Assembly (NCBI GenBank): GCA_023266575.1
Contig: JAHFPV010000001.1
Location: forward strand, 248,001 to 312,000
Reading direction: 5' to 3'
Length of the DNA: 64,000 bases
Source: Sphingobium sp.
Lineage (GTDB): Bacteria; Pseudomonadota; Alphaproteobacteria; Sphingomonadales; Sphingomonadaceae
In this document: positions 1 through 8,316 of the stretch, piece after piece
Layout of the letters: each line of letters opens with the position of its first letter
How positions within the stretch are numbered: position 1 is the stretch's first letter
Notes under the pieces: model-generated
Told to the model about the DNA's origin: nothing
The model's database searches: none
What the model saw: only the letters and a program-made list of their open reading frames with translations
Translations under genes and position numbers: made by a program

Positions 1-3000
1 CGCTCAATGCAGGGTTGTGCAAGTTCGCCTCGTTGACGACGACTGATGCAGCCCGATGATCGAATTGGTGGATCATCCGACCGACATACAACGGCACCCA
101 TTCGCCCGCCGCTGACTGGAAGCGGTTGCCGCCAATGCTCCAAGCCCCCTCGCGTTCCTCCAGTTCGGCGCGGGTGCGGAACAGGTGGCTGTCGTTGGTC
201 ATGTGAAACATGGTGGCGTAGCGCACCGGCCAGGCGGCGACGGGCGCGCCGCCCGAGCGATCGACCAGCACCGGCAGCCGGGCATAGATCGCGGTGGTCA
301 GTGCCATGTCGCGGCGTGAGCGGAAAATGGGCGCGGTGCCGGTGTTGGGATTGACGCTGGCAAAGTCCGCTGCACCAATCGCAAAGGCGCGATCAGGGTC
401 CGCAAGTTCGCTCGTACCATGTAGGAAGAACGCGCTTTTCGTGGAGCCGAAAGTCCGGGTCGGGCTGAACGAAATCACACAGAATTTGAAGCTGGCATGC
501 ACGTCAGGAAAGAATATTTTCTTGTTCTCAAAATCATAGAGCGCCTTCAGATGTCCGCCGACTGCCACTTCACGGAAGAAGGCGCTGGCCGACAAGTCTG
601 AGGCGATCCCGCTGGGTGTCAGCAGCCCGACCATGCCACCCGGCTTCACCAGCGCGTGGGCGCGTTCGACGAACAGCGAATAGAGGTTGATGTCGCCCCG
701 GCTAAGCAACGGATAATTGTCCGATGGCGCAGGAATGGTTTTAGGCGGACCGCCAATCGAGACGTCCTCACCTTTGGCGTGCACCTTGCTCTGTGTTTCC
801 GGCATCTTTTTGGACAACGCCTTTACGGTGTTGACGTAATCCGGATTGGCGATGCGCTTGCCGCCGTTGAAGCGCGCCATCCGTGCCGTATCTGCCGCGC
901 GCGCGTCCGCCAAGGCGAAATCATGCCAAAGTGGGTCACCGTCCGCTCTGAGCTTGGCAATCATTTTGGCACGGTCAGATGCACGCTGCGCCAGAGCAAT
1001 TTCGGGCCGCCGCGCGGCGAACCATTCAACCTGTTGCAGCTTTATCCTGTCCCAAGGTGGATTGCCGACGATGGCGTCAAACCCGCCTTCCCGACCCGCG
1101 CTCGCCCAATTGCTCCAGACGCCAGGAAAGGAGATCTGCCAGTTGAGGAATCGCTCTTCGGCAATCAGCGAACGAGCTTGGGTCAATATCTCGCTGAAGC
1201 GCTCCGCTTCTTCTGGCTTGACCTTGTGGGTGGCGGGCGCAAGGCGGCCTCGGGCAATTGATATGGGATCACCGAAGCTGCCATCGAGCCAAAGGCGCAC
1301 GAGCGCTTTGTCCGTCTTCTCCTTCAGGTTCAGCCAGTCGAGCGCGTGGATGAAGCTGACGAACCCGTCGAGTTCGCCGGTCATCAGCTCGACATCATCA
1401 TACATCGCCGCCGAACGATGCGCCTCGGCGATCTCGACATCGGTCAGCGCCTCGATCGTTTTCATGGCTTCGGCCGATCGCTGGGCATTGCGCAGCGCAT
1501 CGATATAAAACAGCTCGCCGCCCGCGCCCGCCTTGTCAATCGCGTCGCGCACCCAAAGACCGAACAGGCTGTCGCCAGCGTGCAGATGATGGTCGATGAA
1601 CGACAAAGGCGCGCCGACCGTGAAGGTGTGGAGCCAGAGCGCGACCTTGGCGAGTTCGACCGCCATCGGGTTCTTGTCCACGCCATAGACGCAGCGTTTC
1701 AGCACCATGCGGCGGACGATGTGTCGATCGTCGAGCTGTTCCTCGTCGATCGTCCAGTTCGCCGCGCGCGCATTTTTCAGGATAGTCGCACGGATATCTT
1801 CGATCTTGTCGGCGAGCGGCGACGTGTAGTGCAGATCGACGCCCAGCGCGGCGACTTCTGCCATTGCGTCGAGCACATGATCGGCCAGCGTATCGACCAG
1901 GCTGACGAGGAAATCCCCGGACCCCATTGCCGGGTCGCAAACACGCAGCGACAGTATTGCATTGGCGGGGTCGGCATCCCGCAGTTCGCGCCGCCGATAG
2001 TCTTCAGCGTCCTTAGGGTTGAGCTTGGAGAGGGCCGTGCGGAATGCGTCCATCCGTTCAGTGATGAGCGGTTCGAGCGTTTCGTCGAGGATCAGTCCGA
2101 CCAGCTCGTCCGGCGTATAGTAGCTGCCGCTATTCTTGCGGGCGAACAGGTTGGGGCGAACGACCAGTGCGCCAGCATCATCACGCACAATCTCGAATTC
2201 CAGCAGACGTTCGTAGATCGAGCCGAGCTGCTGCACGGAGAGGTCGCGGTAATTGATGTAGCGGCGCTCACCGGATGATCGCTCATAGGAAAGGGCATCG
2301 AGGGCAATGGCCATCACGCTGTCGGGGACGCGGGCGCTGATAAGCAGGGGAGTTCTGGCTGTGGCGAACAATCCGCCGTTATAGGGTGGAATACCGACCG
2401 ATGCGTCGCCCTTGTCGATGATCCGCGATAGGTCGAAAACGTGCGACCAGATGCGCGCGGCGGACGTGGAAAACGCATCGCCGCTGGTCACGCGCTTCCC
2501 GACGTCGAGCCGCAGCGGGCGCAACGCATAGTCGTCATAGCGCGGGTCGCTGACCGGCAGAAGATCGCGATCTTCTGCATAGAGCAGGAAAAGCAAACGG
2601 TAGAGGAGCACCAGTGCGGCGTCGCGAACGTCGATTAGCGGCGCATCTGGTGCAGCCTCGGCGATGGATTTTGCCAAGCTGGGAAACACGACATCGAAAA
2701 CCAGCTTTGAAAGGCTGGAGGCGACCCGCTCCTCATAAAACGCGGCTTCGGCGCGGGCGCGATCGTGGAACGAATGTTGGTCCCTGCCGTCGCGCAGAAA
2801 TGCTTCACGTCCGAACATCACTGCAAAAACGCGCAGCCAGTGGTCGCGTGTAGCTCCATCCGAAGCTGCATCGTCGCCTTCAAGCGCAAGAACGCGGCCG
2901 AGATCGATCTCTAGAAATTCTTCCGAAATCGACCTTGCGCCCGCCCAGTAGAGCCGCCAGCGCGTGCCGTTGGTAAGGATACCCCAGCGCAGCGCACCGC

Positions 3001-3472
3001 TCGTCAGATCGTCAATCCGCCGTAAATAGCGGAGCATTTGGGTGGAGGGCGCGGTGGTTTCATCGCGGCCAGATGCACGGTCGAGCGGACGCGCCCATCG
3101 CTTGCTTTCGACGACCGCAAGGCCATGCCCATAACGCCGCCACTGGTCGCCTTGCGCGTTGGCGGACGCCTTCGCCGCTGCGTTGGCAAACAGCAGGCCA
3201 TCGGGCACGTCATCACGCCCGCTAACGGTAAGATTCTGCTGGCGAAGAGAATCCGACCAGCCAAGCGCCGCAAGCACCGGCCAAATGAAATCGTCCTCGG
3301 TCTGGCTTTCATTCGTGCGTTGATTTTGCGGGAATACTGCGGCGATTTGACCCAGACGCGCGCGCAACTCCGCCACATCGACGGCACGATAGGCCGCCGT
3401 GACCTTTATCGCTTCGATGAGGTAGTCGGTGGTAAAAAGCGCACCAGAAATGAACAACGCGGAATCAGCCAA
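1..3472 (-). CDS. Type IIG-like restriction-modification enzyme, Eco57I-type adenine methylase (3' end outside window)
   Basis: About 1157 codons are visible and the C-terminus lies left of the window. Reading from 3472, the N-terminal part has a PD-(D/E)xK-like pattern with VVESKRW near residue 120. The methylase core has motif I as CDPAMGSGDF (about residue 512) and the catalytic motif IV as GNPPW (about residue 800). The last visible residues (YVGRMIHQFDHRA) resemble the start of the target-recognition part of Eco57I-family enzymes. This family usually methylates adenine and cuts DNA from one polypeptide, but BREX PglX and DISARM methylases look similar, so neighbours to the left would decide. 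I place the start at TTG 3472: it directly follows an in-frame TAA and has a GGGGG ribosome site 6 nt upstream. No frameshift was seen. Defence role is inferred. Confidence 0.85.
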   Translation of the reverse strand, partial: MADSALFISGALFTTDYLIEAIKVTAAYRAVDVAELRARLGQIAAVFPQNQRTNESQTEDDFIWPVLAALGWSDSLRQQNLTVSGRDDVPDGLLFANAAAKASANAQGDQWRRYGHGLAVVESKRWARPLDRASGRDETTAPSTQMLRYLRRIDDLTSGALRWGILTNGTRWRLYWAGARSISEEFLEIDLGRVLALEGDDAASDGATRDHWLRVFAVMFGREAFLRDGRDQHSFHDRARAEAAFYEERVASSLSKLVFDVVFPSLAKSIAEAAPDAPLIDVRDAALVLLYRLLFLLYAEDRDLLPVSDPRYDDYALRPLRLDVGKRVTSGDAFSTSAARIWSHVFDLSRIIDKGDASVGIPPYNGGLFATARTPLLISARVPDSVMAIALDALSYERSSGERRYINYRDLSVQQLGSIYERLLEFEIVRDDAGALVVRPNLFARKNSGSYYTPDELVGLILDETLEPLITERMDAFRTALSKLNPKDAEDYRRRELRDADPANAILSLRVCDPAMGSGDFLVSLVDTLADHVLDAMAEVAALGVDLHYTSPLADKIEDIRATILKNARAANWTIDEEQLDDRHIVRRMVLKRCVYGVDKNPMAVELAKVALWLHTFTVGAPLSFIDHHLHAGDSLFGLWVRDAIDKAGAGGELFYIDALRNAQRSAEAMKTIEALTDVEIAEAHRSAAMYDDVELMTGELDGFVSFIHALDWLNLKEKTDKALVRLWLDGSFGDPISIARGRLAPATHKVKPEEAERFSEILTQARSLIAEERFLNWQISFPGVWSNWASAGREGGFDAIVGNPPWDRIKLQQVEWFAARRPEIALAQRASDRAKMIAKLRADGDPLWHDFALADARAADTARMARFNGGKRIANPDYVNTVKALSKKMPETQSKVHAKGEDVSIGGPPKTIPAPSDNYPLLSRGDINLYSLFVERAHALVKPGGMVGLLTPSGIASDLSASAFFREVAVGGHLKALYDFENKKIFFPDVHASFKFCVISFSPTRTFGSTKSAFFLHGTSELADPDRAFAIGAADFASVNPNTGTAPIFRSRRDMALTTAIYARLPVLVDRSGGAPVAAWPVRYATMFHMTNDSHLFRTRAELEEREGAWSIGGNRFQSAAGEWVPLYVGRMIHQFDHRAASVVVNEANLHNPALS

Positions 3473-3753
3473 TTAGCACCCCCTATTTGTTTCATACCGA
3501 TGGATGCGTAAGGCGCAAAGGGGAAGCGCTACAGGCCCGGGCTGTTGCGATCAATGCCTTGGCAGCAATCGACGCGCTGTTGAACCGTTCACTGCACCAC
3601 GCTTAAGGGCCGCCAACTGGAAAAGCCCGGTTGCGTCCCGCCCTGTTCCGAATCGTACCATAAGGACCCCGTCGGAACGTGGGAACAAATGTGGCTTTTT
3701 ATTTTGAGGCTTAGCAATTTATCGTGTAAAAACAACACAATAAAACACTTGAA
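3473..3753. other. Intergenic stretch between restriction-modification gene and tRNA-Met, AT-rich at the tRNA side
   Basis: No convincing gene. The half next to the tRNA 3' end (about 3688-3753) is clearly more AT-rich than the rest of the window, as often seen where islands integrate at tRNA 3' ends. A short plus-strand frame ending at 3606 has an Ala/Leu-rich, coding-like tail (for example AINALAAIDALL) but no good start, so it may be a gene remnant. Confidence 0.4.
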
Positions 3754-3830
3754 TGGTAGCGGAGGAGGGACTTGAACCCCCGACACGCGGATTATGATTC
3801 CGCTGCTCTAACCAGCTGAGCTACTCCGCC
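3754..3830 (-). tRNA. tRNA-Met (anticodon CAT)
   Basis: A complete 77-nt cloverleaf reads from 3830 to 3754 and includes an encoded CCA end. Acceptor arm GGCGGAG pairs with CTCCGCT-like 3' sequence; the D arm is AGCTCAGCTGGTTAGAGC; the anticodon stem GCGGA/TCCGC carries the 7-nt loop ATCATAA, giving CAT; the T arm contains GGTTCAAGTCC. The sequence fits elongator tRNA-Met. Lysidine-modified tRNA-Ile also has CAT, but the body here looks like the Met elongator. The 3' end faces the restriction-modification gene. Confidence 0.97.
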
Positions 3831-3927
3831 CCATGGGGCCGCGCGGGGCGTGTCGCCCTGCGGTGAGGCGGCGCTATACGCAGCGGGGGCGGGTCGGTCA
3901 ACGGGGGTAATGCGGGTGGCAGGCAAC

Positions 3928-4764
3928 TTATTTGCGGCGCACGCTCCAGCCTGCGGGCAGCGCCGTGGGATAGGCCGCCATTGCGCCCGAATCGATCGCG
4001 CCGACCGCCTCGCTCACCAGCGGGCCAAGCTGGCTCATGTCGGGATTATGGCCTGCACCCGGCACGGTCAGCAGGGTGGCGGGCTTGCCCGCGGCGGCGA
4101 ACAGCGCGTCGGCCTGGCTTAGATCAACCCTGTCATCGGCGGTGCCAAGCATCATGACCAGCGGCGCATCAATCTTGGTCGACGCGTCCAGATTATTCCA
4201 TTTGTCGGGTAGCAGCATGCCCAAGCCACCGGGGGCTGATTCCTCCAGCTTGTCGAACGTGGACAGTGTGACCACGCCCGTCACCGGCACGGTCGCCCCG
4301 ACATGCAACGCCACTGCATCGCCCAGCGAATGGCCGACCAGAAAGACATGCGCGTCCGATCCGATGAGTTCTCGCGCCCGCGCCACGAAGGCGCGACCGT
4401 CCGCCATTAGCCCGGCCTGTGTCGGGCTGCCCGGATTGCCGCCAAAGCCGCGATAGGAGACGACAATGACATGATCGCCGCGCCCGGTCAGATGTTCGGC
4501 ATAGCGCGCCGCGACCCCCTGGTTCGACCCCCGGCCATGAAAGAAAAGGATGACGTCGCGGTCGCCCGGATCGCCCGGCCAATAATAGCCGGTCAGCGCC
4601 AGCCCATCCTCGGTCCGCACCGGCAGCGACTGGGGCGGTGCCTTGGTCCATTGCGCCACGCTGATCGGCGTGGCGTCGGCTTTATAAATCTGTTCCCGCA
4701 CACCCGAAGCGCAGGAGGCCAGCATCAATGTGGCCGCCACCAGACCTGTTTTCTTGCCCAACAT
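3928..4764 (-). CDS. Alpha/beta hydrolase, predicted lipoprotein
   Basis: The 278-residue product starts with a lipoprotein signal (MLGKKTGLVAATLMLASC; lipobox Cys about 18), so it should be anchored in a membrane facing the periplasm. The hydrolase fold shows the oxyanion-region motif FFHGRGSN, the nucleophile elbow GHSLG (Ser about 146), an Asp-containing LGTADD segment and a terminal GAGHN with the catalytic His. The substrate is unknown; small-chain esterase or dienelactone-hydrolase-like activity is possible. An in-frame ATG at 4776 would add four residues; 4764 gives the cleaner n-region. The gene is divergent from the Anbu operon, with a 139-bp promoter region between them. Confidence 0.85.
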   Translation of the reverse strand: MLGKKTGLVAATLMLASCASGVREQIYKADATPISVAQWTKAPPQSLPVRTEDGLALTGYYWPGDPGDRDVILFFHGRGSNQGVAARYAEHLTGRGDHVIVVSYRGFGGNPGSPTQAGLMADGRAFVARARELIGSDAHVFLVGHSLGDAVALHVGATVPVTGVVTLSTFDKLEESAPGGLGMLLPDKWNNLDASTKIDAPLVMMLGTADDRVDLSQADALFAAAGKPATLLTVPGAGHNPDMSQLGPLVSEAVGAIDSGAMAAYPTALPAGWSVRRK

Positions 4765-4827
4765 GATCGTTTCCATACCGTTACGGACCCACAATAACGC
4801 AATCGCAGGGTTCAGCGCGATTTTTCT

Positions 4828-4864
4828 GTTGCAATCTTTTTTGGGCCAAGTCCTAATGTTGCAA
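4828..4864. promoter_or_regulatory. Paired GTTGCAA direct repeats in divergent promoter region
   Basis: GTTGCAA occurs at 4828-4834 and again at 4858-4864, exactly 30 bp apart (about three helical turns), between the divergent hydrolase and ATP-grasp genes. Each copy contains the palindrome TTGCAA. The spacing suits two bound regulator molecules on the same DNA face. No regulator is known for this site; chance occurrence is possible. Confidence 0.3.
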
Positions 4865-4903
4865 CGCACAACCGGCCATGATGGCTGAGGGAGGATCGAC
4901 AAC

Positions 4904-6313
4904 TTGCCCTTCCATGAAATGTTTGAGCCTGATGGTTCGATACGCCCCTGCTACGCTGAAGTGCAGAAATGGGTGGAGCGAACGGGCATTTCCGGGCTTA
5001 ACCGTCGACTGGACGAGGCAGAGGCGATTTTCCGCCGCATCGGCATCACCTTCGCCGTCTATGGCGAGGGGGGCGACCCCGAACGGCTGATCCCCTTCGA
5101 CCTGCTGCCGCGCATCTTCACCGCGCAGGAATGGCGCGTGCTGGACAAGGGCATCCGCCAGCGCGCCCGCGCGCTCAACGCGTTCCTGCACGACGTCTAT
5201 CATCGCGGCGAAATCGTGAAGGCCGGCATCATGCCTGCCGACATCATTTATCAGAACAGCGCCTATCTGGCGGAAATGGCCGACTTCTCGCCACCGGGCA
5301 AAGTCTATAGCCATATTGTCGGCATTGACATCGTCCGCACGGGTCCGGGCAGTTTCGAGGTGCTGGAGGATAATTGCCGCACCCCGTCGGGCGTGTCCTA
5401 CATGCTTGAAAATCGCGACATTATGACGCGCATGTTCCCCGAACTGTTCGCGCAGGGGATCGTGGCACCGGTCGATGACTATCCCGCCGAATTGCTCAAG
5501 AGCCTGAAGGAAGTCGCGCCCCCGGCGTGCAAGGGCGACCCGGTCGTCGTCGTGCTGACCCCCGGTTCGCTCAACAGCGCTTATTATGAGCATAGTTTTC
5601 TGGCCGACCTGATGGGGGTCGAGCTGGTCGAACCGGCGGACCTGTTCGTCGATGAAGGCCGGGTGTGGATGAAAACCACGCTGGGACCAAAGGTGGTCGA
5701 CGTCATCTATCGTCGCATCGACGATGAATATCTCGACCCGTTGGTGTTCCGGCCTGACAGTCTGCTGGGCGTGCCGGGTATCTTTAACGTCTATCGCAGC
5801 GGCGGTGTCACGCTGGCCTCGGCCCCCGGATCGGGCATTGCCGACGACAAGGCGGTCTATATCTATGTGCCGGAAATGATCCGCTTCTATCTGGGCGAAG
5901 CGCCGATTCTGGACAATATCCAGACATGGCAATGCGGCAAGCCCGACGAATGTGCCTATGTGCTGGAAAATCTGCACGATCTGGTCGCCAAGGAGGTCCA
6001 TGGATCGGGCGGCTATGGCATGTTGATCGGGCCGAAATCGTCGAAGGACGAAGTGGAAGCCTATGCTGCCCGCATCCGCGCCGATCCGGGCAAGTTCATC
6101 GCCCAGCCGACGCTGGACCTGTCCACCGTCCCTACGCTTGGTCCCGCCAGCGTGGTTGGCCGCCACGCCGACTTCCGCCCTTACTGCCTGGTCGGCAAGC
6201 AATTGCGCCTGGTCCCCGGCGGCCTGACCCGCGTCGCGCTGACCGAAGGGTCGCTGGTGGTCAATTCCAGCCAAGGTGGCGGGGTGAAGGACACTTGGGT
6301 CATGCAGGATTGA
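4904..6313 (+). CDS. Circularly permuted ATP-grasp protein (Anbu operon)
   Basis: The 469-residue product belongs to the circularly permuted ATP-grasp type 2 family (DUF404/DUF407). These proteins resemble glutathionylspermidine synthase and other carboxylate-amine ligases and are thought to form amide or peptide bonds using ATP. Typical stretches include EDNCRTPSGVSYMLENR and, near the end, GSGGYGMLIGP, both characteristic of the family. Start: TTG at 4904, with GGAGG 9 nt upstream; the later ATG at 4919 has no ribosome site. It is the first gene of a four-gene set (ATP-grasp, alpha-E, transglutaminase-like, Anbu peptidase), a set known from other proteobacteria in which the product or substrate peptide is still unknown. 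Confidence 0.9.
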   Translation: MPFHEMFEPDGSIRPCYAEVQKWVERTGISGLNRRLDEAEAIFRRIGITFAVYGEGGDPERLIPFDLLPRIFTAQEWRVLDKGIRQRARALNAFLHDVYHRGEIVKAGIMPADIIYQNSAYLAEMADFSPPGKVYSHIVGIDIVRTGPGSFEVLEDNCRTPSGVSYMLENRDIMTRMFPELFAQGIVAPVDDYPAELLKSLKEVAPPACKGDPVVVVLTPGSLNSAYYEHSFLADLMGVELVEPADLFVDEGRVWMKTTLGPKVVDVIYRRIDDEYLDPLVFRPDSLLGVPGIFNVYRSGGVTLASAPGSGIADDKAVYIYVPEMIRFYLGEAPILDNIQTWQCGKPDECAYVLENLHDLVAKEVHGSGGYGMLIGPKSSKDEVEAYAARIRADPGKFIAQPTLDLSTVPTLGPASVVGRHADFRPYCLVGKQLRLVPGGLTRVALTEGSLVVNSSQGGGVKDTWVMQD

Positions 6314-6335
6314 TGATGGTTAGATCCTCCAATCA

Positions 6336-6434
6336 CCCCTCCCCTTCAGGGGAGGGGCCGGGGGTGGGGGCCATCGTCTTGGTGCTGCGCCCGCCTCACG
6401 CCCCCACCCCAACCCCTCCCCTGAAGGGGAGGGG
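6336..6434. repeat. Inverted pair of GC-rich palindromic repeats (family A, copies 1 and 2)
   Basis: Copy 1 (6336-6371) and copy 2 (6400-6434) are near-perfect reverse complements. Each contains a hairpin with 9-bp arms CCCCTCCCC/GGGGAGGGG around TTCA or TGAA, followed by a G/T-rich tail. The whole can fold into one long stem. It lies inside the Anbu operon between the ATP-grasp and alpha-E genes. A third copy is at 10211-10245. This is a dispersed intergenic element, perhaps shaping mRNA stability or acting as an intra-operon attenuator; there is no T-run. Confidence 0.85.
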
Positions 6435-6464
6435 CTTTGAAAACGCAGGTTTTGAGGGTTTCTC

Positions 6465-7397
6465 ATGCTGAGCCGGACCGCCGAAAATCTCTACTGGATG
6501 GCGCGCTATATGGAGCGGGCCGAGGCCACCGCGCGGCTGCTGACCATGGGGCAGCGTATGGCCATCCTGCCCGGCGCGCATCATCGCGACGAATGGCGCT
6601 CTGTCGTGCGGGCGACCGGTAGCGGCCACCAGTTCCCCGAAGGGGTGCAGGTGACCGAAAGCGATGTCGTGTCCTTTCTGATGCTGGACCTCGACAACCC
6701 CAGCTCGATCCGCTCCTGCCTGCTGAAAGCCCGGTCCAACGCCAAATCGGCGCGCACCATGCTGACGCAGGATATGTGGGAAGCGCTGAACGACGGCTGG
6801 CGCAAGCTGGACAGCTATGATGTCGGCGAAGCGCGCCAGCAGCTGCCCGCCCTCATTGACTGGGTCAAGACGCGGGTGATGACCTTCCGCGGTGCCACCC
6901 ATTCGGGCCAGTTGCGCAATGAAGGCCATGATTTCCTGCGCTGTGGCTCGGCGCTGGAGCGGGCGCAGATGACGCTGCGGCTGCTGGACGTCAAATATTA
7001 TGTCCTGCTGCCCGAAACCGAAGTGATCGGCGGCAATCGCGACCATTATCAATGGACGTCGGTGCTGCACGCTTTGTCGGGCAGCCGCGCCTATCATCAT
7101 GTCTATGGCGGCACCTATACGCCCTGGCAGATCACCGATTTCCTGATGCTCAACCGCATGTTCCCGCGCAGCGTCGCTTATTGCTACGACCAACTGGCCT
7201 ATCGCCTGCACCGGCTGGAGGGCTGGCACGGGACGCGCGCCGCCTGTCATGAGACGGTGCAGCAGATGGTGGCCGCGCTGGAGCAACTCGACAGCGGTGA
7301 AATCTTCCGCTTCGGCCTGCACGAAACGGTGCAGCATGGGCTGAAAATGACCAACCAGCTGGGCGGGGAAATCGCCCAGGCCTATCATTTCGGCTAA
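6465..7397 (+). CDS. Alpha-E domain protein (DUF403), Anbu operon
   Basis: The 310-residue, helix-rich product starts with LSRTAENLYWMARYMERAEATARLL, characteristic of the alpha-E family. Members are nearly always encoded next to the permuted ATP-grasp protein and a transglutaminase-like protein, and some are fused to the ATP-grasp domain, so physical partnership is likely. No catalytic motif is recognised. A GAGGG site lies 6 nt before ATG 6465. It is followed 21 bp later by the transglutaminase gene. Confidence 0.92.
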   Translation: MLSRTAENLYWMARYMERAEATARLLTMGQRMAILPGAHHRDEWRSVVRATGSGHQFPEGVQVTESDVVSFLMLDLDNPSSIRSCLLKARSNAKSARTMLTQDMWEALNDGWRKLDSYDVGEARQQLPALIDWVKTRVMTFRGATHSGQLRNEGHDFLRCGSALERAQMTLRLLDVKYYVLLPETEVIGGNRDHYQWTSVLHALSGSRAYHHVYGGTYTPWQITDFLMLNRMFPRSVAYCYDQLAYRLHRLEGWHGTRAACHETVQQMVAALEQLDSGEIFRFGLHETVQHGLKMTNQLGGEIAQAYHFG

Positions 7398-7418
7398 ACC
7401 GGGGAAGGGGGGCCTTTC

Positions 7419-8291
7419 ATGAAATTGCTCGTCCGCCACCAGACCGTTTATCGCTATGACGCCTCGGCCGGGCGGGTTGCGATGCGGTTCAAGCTGATGC
7501 CGGTTAGCACCCCTGCACAAACCGTGCTGGACTGGCAGGTCAGCGTGAACGGCGATGTGCTCACTGATTTTCGCCCCAACAGCTATGGCGAGATGGAGAC
7601 GATCTGGATCAGGCGGGACCGGCAGGATCATGCCGTCATCGTGGCGGAAGGGCTGGTCGAAACCCGCGAGACTCATGGCGTGGTCGGCGCGCCGGTCAGC
7701 CGGGTCAATCCGCTTTATTATCTGCGTGAAACCGCGCTCACCCGCGCGTCGGATGGCATCGCCGCCATGGCGCGCGCCACGCCCGAAGGCGACGGGCCAC
7801 TGGCGCGCCTCCATGCGCTGTCCGCGGCCGTTATCGACGCCGTGGGCTATCGCGCCGGGGTTACCAATTCCGCCACCACCGCTGCGCAGGCCTTCGCGCT
7901 GGGGGCAGGGGTGTGCCAGGACCATGCCCAGATCTTCATCGCCGGGGCGCGATCGCTCGGCATTCCGGCGCGTTATGTGTCGGGCTATCTGCTGGCGGGC
8001 GATGGCAGCGAACTGCACGAAACCCATGGCTGGGCCGAAGCGCTGGTGCCGGAACTCGGCTGGGTCGGCTTCGATCCCTCCAACCGCGTCTGCGTGACCG
8101 AACGCTATCTGCGCGTCGCCAGCGGCCTCGACGCGGACGAGGCCGCGCCGATCCGGGGGACGATCACGGTTGCGGGCGATATCTCGATTGACGCGGACGT
8201 CCGTATCGCGCAGGCGGATGGCGGCGTCGAGGAACGGCAGTTGCAGCGGCAACAGCAGCAGTCTATCCCGCCGTCCGACGCGCAGCATTGA
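7419..8291 (+). CDS. Transglutaminase-like cysteine protease/ligase (Anbu operon)
   Basis: The 290-residue product has the bacterial transglutaminase N-terminal beta domain (from MKLLVRHQTVYRY), then a transglutaminase core. The catalytic triad is visible: Cys166 in GAGVCQDHA, His203 in HETHGWAEAL and Asp219 in VGFDPSN. Such bacterial enzymes act as amidases, proteases or cross-linkers, not necessarily as true transglutaminases. A strong GGGGAAGGGGGG ribosome site precedes ATG 7419. Third gene of the Anbu operon; no signal peptide, so cytoplasmic. A plausible task is hydrolysing or transferring the amide product made by the ATP-grasp partner (inference). Confidence 0.92.
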   Translation: MKLLVRHQTVYRYDASAGRVAMRFKLMPVSTPAQTVLDWQVSVNGDVLTDFRPNSYGEMETIWIRRDRQDHAVIVAEGLVETRETHGVVGAPVSRVNPLYYLRETALTRASDGIAAMARATPEGDGPLARLHALSAAVIDAVGYRAGVTNSATTAAQAFALGAGVCQDHAQIFIAGARSLGIPARYVSGYLLAGDGSELHETHGWAEALVPELGWVGFDPSNRVCVTERYLRVASGLDADEAAPIRGTITVAGDISIDADVRIAQADGGVEERQLQRQQQQSIPPSDAQH

Positions 8292-8316
8292 AAAAGCTTT
8301 CGGGGGCCGGGGACGA

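Noticed and set aside
846-2278. Long plus-strand open frames opposite the restriction-modification gene
   Set aside because: They contain no recognisable motif and are explained by antisense reading of a GC-rich coding gene.
3487-3606. Short coding-like plus-strand frame near the tRNA
   Set aside because: Only 39 codons, no ribosome site, and its upstream part overlaps the restriction-modification gene start; kept only as a possible remnant.
6336-6434. GC-rich repeats considered as a CRISPR or terminator
   Set aside because: Only two inverted copies with no regular spacers, and no T-run for intrinsic termination.
4853-8288. Two long minus-strand open frames (473 and 630 codons) opposite the Anbu operon
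   Set aside because: Composition is His/Arg/Gln/Asp-rich without domains, as expected from antisense of high-GC genes; the plus-strand genes have clear catalytic motifs.
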